Positions 1 to 8,396 are shown, counted from the stretch's first letter. The stretch: 64,000 nt of DNA from Paenibacillus sp. JDR-2 (GCF_000023585.1 NC_012914.1:3998001-4062000); one strand, 5' to 3'. Program-made: numbers and translations. Notes: generated by a model from the letters alone, not told the origin.

Positions 1-228
1 AGGAATGAAGTAATGGCTCAGCTTAAGGATGACGGCATCGAGACACGGCCTTTCTTTTACCCCATGCATGTTCTTCCGCCTTATCAAGACTTGCAGCCGC
101 ATGAACAATTTCCCGTTGCAAACCGTATTACCGCGCAAGGCTTTAACGTCCCTACTTACGGCGGACTAACCGAGCAGGATATTCGGCATATTTGCGACCG
201 GATCAAAGCGCGTGTTCGCGGCTTGTAA
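1..228 (+). CDS. DegT/DnrJ/EryC1-type sugar aminotransferase, C-terminal fragment
   Basis: The reading frame is open from the first base and stops at 228, so only the last 75 residues of a longer gene are present. The segment around ETRPFFYPMHVLPPY and the ending with VANRITAQGFNVPTYGGLTEQDI is typical of the C-terminal domain of PLP-dependent nucleotide-sugar aminotransferases, where a conserved Arg/Tyr-rich stretch meets the sugar nucleotide. The next gene is GDP-mannose 4,6-dehydratase, on the opposite strand. That dehydratase makes the 4-keto sugar used by perosamine-type aminotransferases, so a role in GDP-perosamine or another 4-amino sugar is plausible. The substrate cannot be fixed from this fragment. 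A terminator follows at once. Confidence 0.75.
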   Translation, partial: RNEVMAQLKDDGIETRPFFYPMHVLPPYQDLQPHEQFPVANRITAQGFNVPTYGGLTEQDIRHICDRIKARVRGL

Positions 229-246
229 CGCGTATATAGAATGAAG

Positions 247-288
247 AAAGCCCATCTACTATCCCCTTGCGGATTATAGATGGGCTTT
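247..288 (+). terminator. Intrinsic terminator after the aminotransferase
   Basis: A perfect 12-bp inverted repeat AAAGCCCATCTA / TAGATGGGCTTT at 247-258 and 277-288 lies just downstream of the aminotransferase stop. The AAA/TTT ends let it act in both directions, which fits its position between convergent genes. Confidence 0.8.
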
Positions 289-369
289 GATATGGAAGAA
301 ATGAGGCGAAATGAACAAATTGCACAACGAAAAGCTGCCTCTATGCGAGACAGCCGTATCCAAAATTGC

Positions 370-1485
370 TTATTCCATATCCAAGCTTACGCCGTAACCG
401 AGCTTGCGCAGATCGACAACCCGCCGCGCTTCCTCCAGATCGCCCGCGACCATCTCGCCGACGAGATCCTTCAGGCTGCTAACCGGCTGCCAGTTCAGCT
501 TGGTCCTAGCTTTGGTCGAATCCCCGATTAGAAGCTCTACTTCAGACGGCCGGTAGAATCGAGGGTCTACTTTGACTACGGTTGTGCCTTGCGGAATCTG
601 GTAATCCGGATTGCTGCAGGCTACCACGCAGCCGTATTCCTCAGCCCCTTCTCCGTCGAAGGCAACCTCGATGCCCGCTTCCGCAAAAGCAAGGCGAACA
701 AACTCTCTGACCTCCGTCGTTTCGCCCGTGGCAATCACGTAATCCTCCGCGGTATCCTGCTGAAGAATCCGGTACATCGCGTCGACATAGTCGCGCGCAT
801 GGCCCCAATCGCGTTTAGCCGACAGGTTGCCAAGAGCCAGCACATCCTGCATACCGTAAGCAATACGCGCAACCGCACGGGTTATTTTCCGGGTTACGAA
901 GGTTTCTCCGCGAACCGGGCTTTCATGGTTGAACAAAATCCCGTTGCATGCATACATATTGTACGCTTCCCGGTAGTTCACCGTAATCCAATACCCGTAC
1001 AGCTTCGCAACCGCGTAAGGACTTCTTGGGTAAAACGGCGTCGTTTCGCTTTGAGGCACCGCCTGCACCAAGCCATAAAGCTCGGAGGTAGAAGCCTGAT
1101 AAATTCTGGTCTTCTCCGTCAGCCCTAGAATCCGGATCGCTTCAAGCAGCCGCAGGGTTCCGATACCGTCCGCGTTAGCCGTATATTCGGGTGAATCAAA
1201 GCTCACATGAACATGGCTCATTGCGGCCAAATTATAAATCTCGTCCGGCTGAATCTGCTGGACCAAACGAACCAAATTCGTGGAATCCGTTAAATCTCCG
1301 TAATGAAGCACCAGCTTCTTCCCGGTTTTATTCGCTTCATCGGCAAGGCGGTCAATCCGCCCGGTATTCGCAAGCGAGCTCCGGCGCCTAAGTCCATGTA
1401 CGACGTATCCTTTGGCAAGCAGCAGCTCTGCCAGATACATCCCGTCCTGCCCGGTAATCCCTGTAATGAAGGCGACCTTATTCAT
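370..1485 (-). CDS. gmd: GDP-mannose 4,6-dehydratase
   Basis: This gene converts GDP-D-mannose to GDP-4-keto-6-deoxy-mannose, the branch point to GDP-rhamnose, GDP-fucose and GDP-perosamine. The 371-residue protein begins with the Rossmann motif TGITGQDG. It keeps the extended-SDR catalytic segment YAVAK and the family stretch NHESPVRGETFVTRK, which marks GMD rather than other epimerases. I chose the ATG at 1485 because GGAGGG lies four bases before it; an upstream in-frame start at 1506 has no better ribosome site. It converges on the aminotransferase at 1-228, and together they look like the edge of a nucleotide-sugar or surface-glycan cluster lying mostly outside the window. Confidence 0.93.
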   Translation of the reverse strand: MNKVAFITGITGQDGMYLAELLLAKGYVVHGLRRRSSLANTGRIDRLADEANKTGKKLVLHYGDLTDSTNLVRLVQQIQPDEIYNLAAMSHVHVSFDSPEYTANADGIGTLRLLEAIRILGLTEKTRIYQASTSELYGLVQAVPQSETTPFYPRSPYAVAKLYGYWITVNYREAYNMYACNGILFNHESPVRGETFVTRKITRAVARIAYGMQDVLALGNLSAKRDWGHARDYVDAMYRILQQDTAEDYVIATGETTEVREFVRLAFAEAGIEVAFDGEGAEEYGCVVACSNPDYQIPQGTTVVKVDPRFYRPSEVELLIGDSTKARTKLNWQPVSSLKDLVGEMVAGDLEEARRVVDLRKLGYGVSLDME

Positions 1486-1585
1486 GGTTCCCTCCGTCAT
1501 CGTCATATTGAGCAGGTCGGTCTCCTGCTATCTTCCATATGGTATGACAGGACAAACTGCCTCGGCATCGGACAAAGAACTATTT

Positions 1586-1678
1586 TCAGCCAAAATGAAA
1601 AACTGCGCTTAAGATCAATACTATTGCCAGAACTACATACAAAATGAGGGATATTAGCAAAGCTGTCCGCCTGTTCAT
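1586..1678 (-). CDS. Possible 30-residue single-pass membrane peptide
   Basis: A short frame encodes a peptide starting MNRRTALLISLILYVVLAIV, about 22 hydrophobic residues after a basic NRR start, ending HFG. AAAGGGG lies eight bases before the ATG, a good ribosome site, and a TATAAT at 1711-1716 lies about 33 bases upstream of the start. It sits alone between gmd and the divergent yerD-like gene. The topology (positive inside, one helix) matches small membrane peptides common in Bacillales, but I do not recognise a family and assign no function. It may be spurious. Confidence 0.45.
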   Translation of the reverse strand: MNRRTALLISLILYVVLAIVLILSAVFHFG

Positions 1679-1801
1679 GGCATCGTCCCCTTTAGCATCA
1701 TATACGCTTCATTATATGCGGGCGGGACATTCGCTGAGATTGTACGGCGGTTAATTTTTGTACGCGTTGCATTTCCCTGGAAAGCATCCCCTATTCGGCT
1801 G

Positions 1802-1810
1802 TGATATAAT
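1802..1810 (+). promoter_or_regulatory. Extended -10 promoter element for the yerD-like gene
   Basis: TGATATAAT is a perfect TATAAT preceded by the TGn extension, 46 bases before the ATG at 1856. No good -35 is seen at 16-18 bp, which extended -10 promoters can do without. Confidence 0.55.
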
Positions 1811-1855
1811 GGAACCCTATGACGTTATTTCTCCAACCGGGAGGGTTTACAATTT

Positions 1856-3424
1856 ATGCTTCTTTCCATTCTGCTTATTTTGGTTGCCATTATCGCGCTG
1901 CCTCCAATTATCTTCTTCAGCTACATGTACGCGTTATCGAAGAAACCAAAGCATTCCATTATCCGTTCGCATCCGTTCCTTGGCTGGCTCCGCTACCTGC
2001 TTGAGAAGCTTGGTCCCGAGTTCCGGCAATACTGGTTCGATAACGATACGGAGGGCAAACCGTTCTCGAGAGCCGACTTTGTTGGTGTCGTATACGCCGC
2101 GAAATACCGGACGGATCTGATCTCCTTCGGCGGCCGCCGGGATTACGAGAAGCCCGGCTTTTATTTGTCCAACGCCATGTTTCCGAAGCTAACGAGCGAA
2201 TTAAAGATCGATAACGAAACCATGCTGCCTGGCAAAAAATATGTCATTACCGATGAAGGCGTCTTCACGCGCCAGGAAAAGTTTATATCCGAACAAGTCA
2301 GACCTTGGCTCCTTCATGAGGATGATGCGCTGATCGTGGGGGAAAACAGAAATCAGCCTTGGAAGCTGAAAGGCTTGTTCGGTGCCTCGGCTACCTCCTT
2401 TGGCGCGGTTGGCGAGAACTACATTCAATCGACGGGCAGCGGCGCCTATATGGCGGGAGGCTCCTGGATTAACACGGGAGAAGGCGGCGTGGCCGATGTC
2501 CATCTATCGACAGGCGTTGATGTGGTGTCCCAGATTGGACCCGGCTTATATGGCTTCCGGGACGAGACAGGCAAATTCTCGATTGAAGCCTTTAAGCGTA
2601 AAGCCAGCCATTCCAACATTAAAGCCTTTGAACTGAAATTCCATCAGGGCGCAAAGATCCGCGGCGGACATCTGGAAGGCTCCAAGGTGAATGAAAAGGT
2701 TGCTGCAGCTCGCCTTGTTCCCGTCGGCAAAACCGTCAATTCCCCGAACCGCTTCGAGTTTCTGACAAGACCCGAGGAAGCGCTGGAATTCATCCAAACG
2801 CTGCAGCGGGAAGGCGGAAAACCGGTTGGCGTAAAAATCGTCGTTGGCGATCCGCAACGGCTTGAGCCATTTTTCCAGGCTATGATCGATATGAATATTT
2901 ATCCGGACTTTATAACGGTTGACGGCTCCGAAGGGGGCTCGGGCGCTACCTTCAAAGCAATGGCGGACGGCATGGGGCTTCCTTTATTCGCCGGCCTGCT
3001 GATCCTTGACGACACGGCGCGCAAATTCGGCGTTAGGGACCGATTCAAAATTTTCGCATCCGGCAAGCTTATTACCCCGGATAAAGTCGCGATTGCACTC
3101 GCGCTTGGCGCGGATGCCGTCAATTCTGCCCGCGGCTTTATGATGGCGAACGGTTGCATCATGGCGCTGCAGTGCCATACCGGCAAATGCCCGGCAGGCG
3201 TGACAACGACGGACGATAAATACCAGGAAGCCCTTGCTCCGGAAGAAAAACAATGGCGCGTCATGAACTATATCCTCCAGATGCGGGAAGGCCTCTTCTC
3301 CTTGGCCGCTGCTTGCGGTCTGAACAGCCCGCGTGAGTTCCGCCGGGAACATGTCGTGTTTATGACCGACAACGGCCATACGGACCGAGTCGTCGATTTG
3401 TATCCGTACCCGGAACCACTCTGA
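1856..3424 (+). CDS. yerD: FMN-binding glutamate synthase-domain protein (YerD-like), membrane-anchored
   Basis: The 522-residue protein begins with one hydrophobic helix (about residues 2-24) followed by a glutamate synthase catalytic TIM barrel. GSEGGSGATF and the segment DAVNSARGFMMA fit the FMN site. Three cysteines in CIMALQCHTGKCPAGV have the spacing C-x5-C-x4-C that holds the 3Fe-4S cluster in GltB. There is no glutaminase domain, so it is not a complete glutamate synthase. The length and anchor match the B. subtilis YerD group, whose reaction is not established to my knowledge. GGGAGG precedes the ATG. The gene is monocistronic, with a terminator just after the stop. Confidence 0.85.
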   Translation: MLLSILLILVAIIALPPIIFFSYMYALSKKPKHSIIRSHPFLGWLRYLLEKLGPEFRQYWFDNDTEGKPFSRADFVGVVYAAKYRTDLISFGGRRDYEKPGFYLSNAMFPKLTSELKIDNETMLPGKKYVITDEGVFTRQEKFISEQVRPWLLHEDDALIVGENRNQPWKLKGLFGASATSFGAVGENYIQSTGSGAYMAGGSWINTGEGGVADVHLSTGVDVVSQIGPGLYGFRDETGKFSIEAFKRKASHSNIKAFELKFHQGAKIRGGHLEGSKVNEKVAAARLVPVGKTVNSPNRFEFLTRPEEALEFIQTLQREGGKPVGVKIVVGDPQRLEPFFQAMIDMNIYPDFITVDGSEGGSGATFKAMADGMGLPLFAGLLILDDTARKFGVRDRFKIFASGKLITPDKVAIALALGADAVNSARGFMMANGCIMALQCHTGKCPAGVTTTDDKYQEALAPEEKQWRVMNYILQMREGLFSLAAACGLNSPREFRREHVVFMTDNGHTDRVVDLYPYPEPL

Positions 3425-3430
3425 CAAAGA

Positions 3431-3459
3431 AACCCGCTAGATAGCTCTAGCGGGTTTTG
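3431..3459. terminator. Bidirectional terminator
   Basis: AACCCGCTAGA / TCTAGCGGGTT form a perfect 11-bp stem at 3431-3441 and 3446-3456 with loop TAGC, followed by TTT. It lies between the yerD-like gene and the convergent acetyltransferase and overlaps the latter's stop codon. Confidence 0.85.
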
Positions 3460-4001
3460 TCCGTTTTGTAATACTGATAGCTCTCATCTTCGATCTTAAT
3501 CATCTTCTTATAATTAAATCCGCTTTTCTCAATCACCCGCATGGAGGCGATATTGCGGATATGGGCCAGCGCGACTAAACTGTCGATTTTCGTATGCTGA
3601 AACAAGTACTCCACCATTCCTTTCACGGCTTGCGTCGTATAGCCTTTATTCCGGTGCTTATTCGAAATCGCGTACATGATCTCCCGCTCCGGATCAGGCA
3701 GCTCGTCTTTTATTCCCGTACAACACCAGCCAATAAATTCGCCGCTCGATTTTTCGATAATCCCCAGTCTTAATCGTAGATCGCCAACCTCTCCGCCTTC
3801 CGATACGGCCTTAATGAACCTTTCGTTCTCCGCCAGTTCATAATGAACAAACCATTCTTCCCTTTGCTCCCTGGATACGTTCCAACCCGGCAGAAATTCA
3901 TAAATCTCCGGCTGCCAGGTCAAGGCATGCAAGCTTTCCAGATCATCTATCGCGTACTCCCGTAAATAAACGGCTGGACATTCAATTCTGATTTGACTCA
4001 T
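3447..4001 (-). CDS. GNAT-family N-acetyltransferase (RimJ/RimL-like)
   Basis: The 184-residue protein has the plan of the Acetyltransf_3 group: an N-terminal LREYAIDDLESL segment, a middle strand GEFIGWCCTGIK and the acetyl-CoA region NKGYTTQAVKGMVEYLF. It ends with the NIASMRVIEKSGF signature that closes the fold. The ATG at 4001 is preceded by GGGGGAG with seven bases between, so it is preferred over an in-frame ATG at 4073. The acetyl acceptor is not predictable; relatives modify ribosomal protein N-termini or small molecules. The gene is unlinked in function to its neighbours. Confidence 0.8.
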   Translation of the reverse strand: MSQIRIECPAVYLREYAIDDLESLHALTWQPEIYEFLPGWNVSREQREEWFVHYELAENERFIKAVSEGGEVGDLRLRLGIIEKSSGEFIGWCCTGIKDELPDPEREIMYAISNKHRNKGYTTQAVKGMVEYLFQHTKIDSLVALAHIRNIASMRVIEKSGFNYKKMIKIEDESYQYYKTDKTR

Positions 4002-4103
4002 ATCTATCTCCCCCAATTCGCTGCTTTCCCCACTATAGCAAGCTTCTAGCCTCACCGCAGTATCTTCTTTCATTAAAAATAAACTTTCCTATTCAAATTT
4101 AGG

Positions 4104-4132
4104 TTGCAAATCCACATCGCCCACCTTAAAAT
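4104..4132 (+). promoter_or_regulatory. Promoter of the kduI operon
   Basis: TTGCAA at 4104-4109, a 17-base spacer and TAAAAT at 4127-4132 form a good sigma-A promoter, 66 bases before the kduI ATG. Confidence 0.65.
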
Positions 4133-4133
4133 G

Positions 4134-4181
4134 AACTTATACGAACTTAAATAAACTTATTCAAACAAATCATTCAAACAA
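4134..4181 (+). promoter_or_regulatory. Phased direct repeats, probable operator of the kduI operon
   Basis: AACTTA occurs three times at exactly 10-bp steps (4134, 4144, 4154). TTCAAACAA then occurs twice, 13 bp apart (4160, 4173). All lie just downstream of the -10 box and before the Shine-Dalgarno at about 4183. DeoR-type regulators often bind such direct repeats, and the operon's second gene encodes one, so autoregulation is the simplest inference. Confidence 0.5.
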
Positions 4182-4197
4182 TGGAGGTTATTACAAC

Positions 4198-5031
4198 ATG
4201 GAAATCCGTTACGCTTCTCATCCGCAAGAAGTAAAAGCATTTGATACGACACGTCTTCGTCAAGAGTTCCTGCTCGAAACTCTTTTTGTTCAAGACCAGC
4301 TGACCCTTACTTACTCGCACGTTGACCGCTTTATTATTGGCGGCGCGGTACCGGTTAACGAATCCGTTAAGCTTGAAGCCGATACCAAAACAATGGGTGC
4401 GGCAACCTTCTTGGAACGCCGCGAGATCGGCATCATTAACGTCGGCGGCCGCGGTACGGTTACCGTTGACGGCACGGCTTACGATATGGAAAACAAAGAC
4501 TGTCTCTACATCGGCCTTGGCGCGGCAGAAGTTGTATTCACAAGCTCGGACTCGGCTAATCCGGCTAAGTTCTACCTGAACTCGACGCCTGCCCACAAAA
4601 ATTATCCAACGGTGAAAGCATCGATCAGCGAAGCTTCCCCTAACCATCTCGGAGCTCTTAACACGAATAACGAACGTACCATCTATCGTTATATCCACAC
4701 TGGCGGCATCCAAAGCTGCCAGCTGGTTATGGGTCTCACTATGCTGAAGCCGGGCAGCAACTGGAACACAATGCCTTGCCATACGCACAACCGCCGCTCC
4801 GAAGTATACCTGTACTTCGATATGCAAGCAGACGGCAATGTCTTCCACTTCATGGGCGAGCCGCAAGAAACACGCCATCTGGTTGTGCGCAACGAGCAAG
4901 CAATCCTGTCGCCTAGCTGGTCGATTCACAGCGGCGTAGGCACAAGCGCTTATACGTTCATCTGGGGTATGGCCGGCGAGAACCAAATCTTCGAAGATAT
5001 GGACGCGGTTGCACCACAAGATTTGAAATAA
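4198..5031 (+). CDS. kduI: 5-dehydro-4-deoxy-D-glucuronate isomerase
   Basis: KduI converts 5-keto-4-deoxyuronate, made from pectin-derived unsaturated uronides, to 2,5-diketo-3-deoxygluconate, the substrate of KduD. The 277-residue length is the family norm. Zinc ligands are visible as H195, H197 and E202 in PCHTHNRRSEVYLYFD, with H244 in SWSIHSG, one residue off the E. coli numbering. GGAGG stands before the ATG. It is first in an operon with a DeoR regulator, whose start is one base after this stop, and kduD. Confidence 0.95.
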   Translation: MEIRYASHPQEVKAFDTTRLRQEFLLETLFVQDQLTLTYSHVDRFIIGGAVPVNESVKLEADTKTMGAATFLERREIGIINVGGRGTVTVDGTAYDMENKDCLYIGLGAAEVVFTSSDSANPAKFYLNSTPAHKNYPTVKASISEASPNHLGALNTNNERTIYRYIHTGGIQSCQLVMGLTMLKPGSNWNTMPCHTHNRRSEVYLYFDMQADGNVFHFMGEPQETRHLVVRNEQAILSPSWSIHSGVGTSAYTFIWGMAGENQIFEDMDAVAPQDLK

Positions 5032-5032
5032 C

Positions 5033-5800
5033 ATGAATGCTATTCGCAGGCATGAATTAATTATGGAAGCCCTGCTGGCGAGCCGCGAAGTTACCGTTCA
5101 GGATTTAAGCGAACGACTGAACGTGACGGGCAAGACGATTCGCGAGGATCTGGCTAGGCTTGAGGAAAAAGGACTGCTCCTTCGTATACACGGGGGGGCA
5201 GTCCTTGCCCAAACGGACCAGCTTGGCATTTTGTCGCAGCAAGAGCCGCTAGTGCGGCATTCCTCCGAGAAGACGGAAATTGCGGAGCTGGCGCTTACTT
5301 TTATTGATCCCGGCGACATTATCGCGCTGGACGGCGGAAGCACAACGCTTGAAATCGCGAAGAGGCTGCGGAATCAGCCTCTTACCGTTGTAACGAACGA
5401 TGTGCACATCATTGCCGAGCTGTCCCGAAAGGACGAAATTCAGCTGGTCGTGCCCGGCGGTTACCGTGTCCGCAATATGCTTGCGGGCGCGGAAGCCGAG
5501 GCTTACATCCGGAAGCTGAATATTAAGAAAGCCTTTTTGTCCGCAACGGGCGTTCATGCGGAATTTGGCTTCACGATTTATACAGGCGACCTGACGGCAT
5601 TCAAGAGGGCTCTTCTCGATACGGCGCAAACCTCGTATGTGGTTGTTGATCACCATAAATTTGCCCAAGGCGCATTGTTTACCTTTGCGGACTTTCATGA
5701 GATAAACACGATTCTGACCGACTCGGGGATTTCATCGGACACGGCTGGGCAATACCGGCAGGCCGGTGCAAATCTTGCGATTTACGAAAGGATGAATTAA
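5033..5800 (+). CDS. DeoR/GlpR-family transcriptional regulator
   Basis: The 255-residue protein has the DeoR plan. An N-terminal winged helix (about residues 1-57) carries the signature EVTVQDLSERLNVTGKTIRE and ends in IHGGAVL. The C-terminal sugar-phosphate sensor has DGGSTTLEIAKRL and the later segment VVVDHHKFAQ. The ATG follows the kduI stop by one base and lacks its own strong ribosome site, which suggests translational coupling. Placed between kduI and kduD, it most likely controls this operon in response to a uronate-pathway intermediate. The repeats at 4134-4181 are the likely target. Confidence 0.88.
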   Translation: MNAIRRHELIMEALLASREVTVQDLSERLNVTGKTIREDLARLEEKGLLLRIHGGAVLAQTDQLGILSQQEPLVRHSSEKTEIAELALTFIDPGDIIALDGGSTTLEIAKRLRNQPLTVVTNDVHIIAELSRKDEIQLVVPGGYRVRNMLAGAEAEAYIRKLNIKKAFLSATGVHAEFGFTIYTGDLTAFKRALLDTAQTSYVVVDHHKFAQGALFTFADFHEINTILTDSGISSDTAGQYRQAGANLAIYERMN

Positions 5801-5803
5801 TCG

Positions 5804-6553
5804 ATGTTATTTGATTTGGCAGGCAAAACAGCAGTTGTAACCGGTACATCCGGAGGACTTGGCCAAGCGATGGCGCTTGGTCTTGCGGAAGCGGGCGCAT
5901 CCGTCGTTGCAATCTCTTCCTCGAACAGCAACGCGACTGTTGCTGCAATCCGCGAGCTTGGCGGACAAGCGGAAGAAATCTCCGCCGACCTCAGCAACGC
6001 CGATATTCTGGAAGATGTCTTTAACCAAGCCCTCGGTTTATTTGGCAAAGTAGATATTCTCGTTAACAATGCTGGTATTATCCGTCGAACGCCAGCTGCC
6101 GATCACGCGGCAAAAGACTGGTATGATGTCATCGACCTGAACCTGAACTCGGTCTTCTTCCTCAGCCAGCTTGCCGGACGTCACATGCTGGAGCGCGGCA
6201 GCGGCAAAATGATTAACGTCGCTTCCATGCTCAGCTATCAGGGCGGCATCAATGTTCCCGGTTATACGGCAAGCAAACACGCGGTTGCCGGCGTAACTAA
6301 AGCATTAGCGAACGAATGGGCTGGCCGCGGCATTAATGTCAACGCTATTGCTCCAGGCTATATGACAACCAACAACACGGCTCCAATCCTGAAGGATGAA
6401 GCCCGCACGAACTCGATTACCGAGCGGATTCCTGCAGGCCGCTGGGGTACGCCGGACGATCTGAAAGGTCCGGTTGTATTCCTCGCTTCCTCGGCATCCG
6501 ATTACTTGAGCGGACATGTTCTCAACGTAGACGGCGGCTGGATGGCACGCTAA
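5804..6553 (+). CDS. kduD: 2-dehydro-3-deoxy-D-gluconate 5-dehydrogenase
   Basis: KduD is an NAD(H)-dependent short-chain dehydrogenase that interconverts 2,5-diketo-3-deoxygluconate and KDG in pectin breakdown. The 249 residues show the cofactor motif TGTSGGLG (14-21), NNAG (88-91) and the catalytic S141, Y154 and K158 in GYTASKHA. The N-terminal MLFDLAGKTAVVTG is typical of KduD. It follows the regulator by three bases with AAGGA upstream, and a terminator follows. KDG kinase and aldolase are not in this window. General SDR activity is certain; the KduD call rests mainly on the kduI neighbour. Confidence 0.92.
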   Translation: MLFDLAGKTAVVTGTSGGLGQAMALGLAEAGASVVAISSSNSNATVAAIRELGGQAEEISADLSNADILEDVFNQALGLFGKVDILVNNAGIIRRTPAADHAAKDWYDVIDLNLNSVFFLSQLAGRHMLERGSGKMINVASMLSYQGGINVPGYTASKHAVAGVTKALANEWAGRGINVNAIAPGYMTTNNTAPILKDEARTNSITERIPAGRWGTPDDLKGPVVFLASSASDYLSGHVLNVDGGWMAR

Positions 6554-6560
6554 AAAGAAA

Positions 6561-6598
6561 AAGACGCTTATACGGATAACCGTTGAGCGTCTTCTTAC
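6561..6598. terminator. Terminator after kduD
   Basis: AAGACGCT at 6561-6568 pairs with AGCGTCTT at 6586-6593. It lies between kduD and the convergent M56 gene, with A-rich and T-rich flanks, so it can serve both strands. Confidence 0.7.
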
Positions 6599-6600
6599 TT

Positions 6601-8022
6601 TTAATCCCATTTAAACTTGTTCAGTTGATCGATCAAACTTTTAAGGCTTGCCGAATCGCTGGCATATTGCCTGACATCTCCGCCGAGCAGCGTCTCGGCT
6701 TCCTCCCGCGTCACGGTGACAAGGTTAGCGTTTCTTACCGTAAATGTGATCGAATCCACGTTATCGATCAGACTAAGCAGCATAATGGCATTCCGGTAAA
6801 AAACGTCTTTGTTCGCTGCCGTTTCCTCCTCCGCCTGCAAATCATCCGTTCTATCGTAATTAACGGTAATCCCGTATGGCTGAGACTTCGTCTGAAGCGC
6901 TAACCCCTTCCCTTCCAGGCCATCCGGCTTAGGCAAGGCGCCAATCAATCCGCCTACTTTTACATGATTCCCGACATACAAGGTTTTATTTTCCATAAGC
7001 TTATCAAGATCGTAACCCGCATACGTTTCTTTGTCCAAGGCTGCTGGCAGCATTGACTGCCGCAACGGCTTCGGATTAGCGGTAAATCCGGTAACCAGCA
7101 CCACTGCAGCCAGCATCGACAGCGCTATAACCCAAGAGGAAGGCTTGCGGTAAACAAGAACATTCGTAATCCTCGCCTTCACATCGCTTTCTCCGAAAGC
7201 AAGCGGTCCGCCCATTTTCCATTTGCCGCTATTCATTGATATGGATAACAACGTGGTGGCATAGCTTCTTTTTACCCCGCTCCCCATCCGCTTCATCACC
7301 CGTTCATCACAGGACATCTCCATGTCTTTGCCCATCATTCTATAGGAAATCCATAGGACAGGATTAAACCAATGGATAATCGCCAGCAAATAGGCAGCAG
7401 GCTTAATCAAATAATCCCGCCTATTGATATGAACCTGCTCATGGGCAACGATATAAGGCAGCTCTTCTTTGGATAGACCGGTCGGAATATAAATTCTCGG
7501 CTTCAGAAAACCAAATACAAACGGCGTGCGAATCTGATCCGTTTCAAAGATGCGATCCTGTACCAGCGTTGCCGTTCTAAGCCTGGACCATAGTTTCAAA
7601 TACTGGACAATACTGTAGAGCAGCAGAACCGCAATACCTGATAACCAGACCAAGCTGCCTAGCCACAAAATGATTTGCATCGGATTTACGCTCGCAATAG
7701 GCGTCGCGGACGGAAGAGGAACAAGCTGGCGCAGACTGTCCACACCGATGTCCAATACCGGATTCTTCTGCATCCCGATATCATGCGGAACATACTCCAA
7801 CCTTCCTGCTTGCGAATGGTTTTGAGGTCTCACCGCTTGCAACAAGCTGAAGCCTGCCGTAAAACTAACGGGAACAAGCAGTCTAAACGCCACAGCCGAC
7901 CATAGAAAGTAGGAAAATCGTTTAGGCAGCCGTTTGAACAATAATCTCGCCAGCATGACAGCGACAGCCACATACCCCGCCGTAATGCTCATATTAACAA
8001 CTGTAATAAATACTCCTGTCAT
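6601..8022 (-). CDS. BlaR1/MecR1-type M56 membrane metallopeptidase with DUF4825-like sensor domain
   Basis: The 473-residue protein has an N-terminal block of four membrane helices and a zinc protease motif HEQVH (194-198) followed by WFNP. A last helix near residue 285-305 is followed by a C-terminal extracytoplasmic domain of about 165 residues. In BlaR1 that domain binds beta-lactams; here it lacks an SxxK/KTG penicillin-binding domain. The segment YVGNHVKVGGLIGALP...YGITVNYD resembles DUF4825, so the signal is probably not a beta-lactam. It overlaps the BlaI-type repressor gene by four bases, the classic sensor-protease/repressor pair. The target regulon is not visible beyond autoregulation. 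Confidence 0.85.
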   Translation of the reverse strand: MTGVFITVVNMSITAGYVAVAVMLARLLFKRLPKRFSYFLWSAVAFRLLVPVSFTAGFSLLQAVRPQNHSQAGRLEYVPHDIGMQKNPVLDIGVDSLRQLVPLPSATPIASVNPMQIILWLGSLVWLSGIAVLLLYSIVQYLKLWSRLRTATLVQDRIFETDQIRTPFVFGFLKPRIYIPTGLSKEELPYIVAHEQVHINRRDYLIKPAAYLLAIIHWFNPVLWISYRMMGKDMEMSCDERVMKRMGSGVKRSYATTLLSISMNSGKWKMGGPLAFGESDVKARITNVLVYRKPSSWVIALSMLAAVVLVTGFTANPKPLRQSMLPAALDKETYAGYDLDKLMENKTLYVGNHVKVGGLIGALPKPDGLEGKGLALQTKSQPYGITVNYDRTDDLQAEEETAANKDVFYRNAIMLLSLIDNVDSITFTVRNANLVTVTREEAETLLGGDVRQYASDSASLKSLIDQLNKFKWD

Positions 8023-8378
8023 TGCGTCGACTCCTCAATGATCTGCTTGAGCTCCTCCGCTTCCTTCCTCGACAGCTTCTTCCCGCCAAGAAACGCCGTC
8101 AGAAATTGCGGCAACGAGCCGTCGAACGCTTTCTCGACAACCGTCTGGCTCTCGTACTTCTGTGCTTCGGTTTTCTTGACAAGAGACGTCACAACGGCCT
8201 GCTCATTCCGCAAAATGCCCCGCTCGCATAGCTTTCTCAGGACGGTGTAGGTCGTTGATTTGCTCCAGCCCAGCTTCGATTTGCTCAGCTTCGCAAGCTC
8301 CGTTGAATTAATCGGCTCATTGTCCCAAATCAGACAAGCAAATTTGTATTCCGAGTCAAATAACTTATAGGCTTCCAA
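8019..8378 (-). CDS. BlaI/MecI-family transcriptional repressor
   Basis: The 119-residue protein has the winged helix of the family (INSTELAKLSKSKLGWSKSTTYTVLRKLCERGIL) and a C-terminal dimerisation tail with FLTAFLGGKKLS. In this family the repressor leaves its operator when cleaved in response to the M56 partner. I chose the TTG at 8378 because GGGGG lies about eight bases before it; an in-frame TTG at 8393 has no ribosome site. It precedes and overlaps the M56 gene and is driven by the operator-containing promoter at 8397-8453. Confidence 0.85.
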   Translation of the reverse strand: MEAYKLFDSEYKFACLIWDNEPINSTELAKLSKSKLGWSKSTTYTVLRKLCERGILRNEQAVVTSLVKKTEAQKYESQTVVEKAFDGSLPQFLTAFLGGKKLSRKEAEELKQIIEESTQ

Positions 8379-8396
8379 TTCGATCGCCCCCAATCA

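Noticed and set aside
4174..5034. 286-codon minus-strand frame opposite kduI
   Set aside because: It mirrors kduI exactly and has no family motif; kduI has its zinc ligands and a strong ribosome site.
6601..8393. Beta-lactam resistance locus
   Set aside because: The M56 protein lacks a penicillin-binding sensor domain and no beta-lactamase gene is adjacent; the serine hydrolase at 63224-64000 is 55 kb away and lacks the KTG motif.
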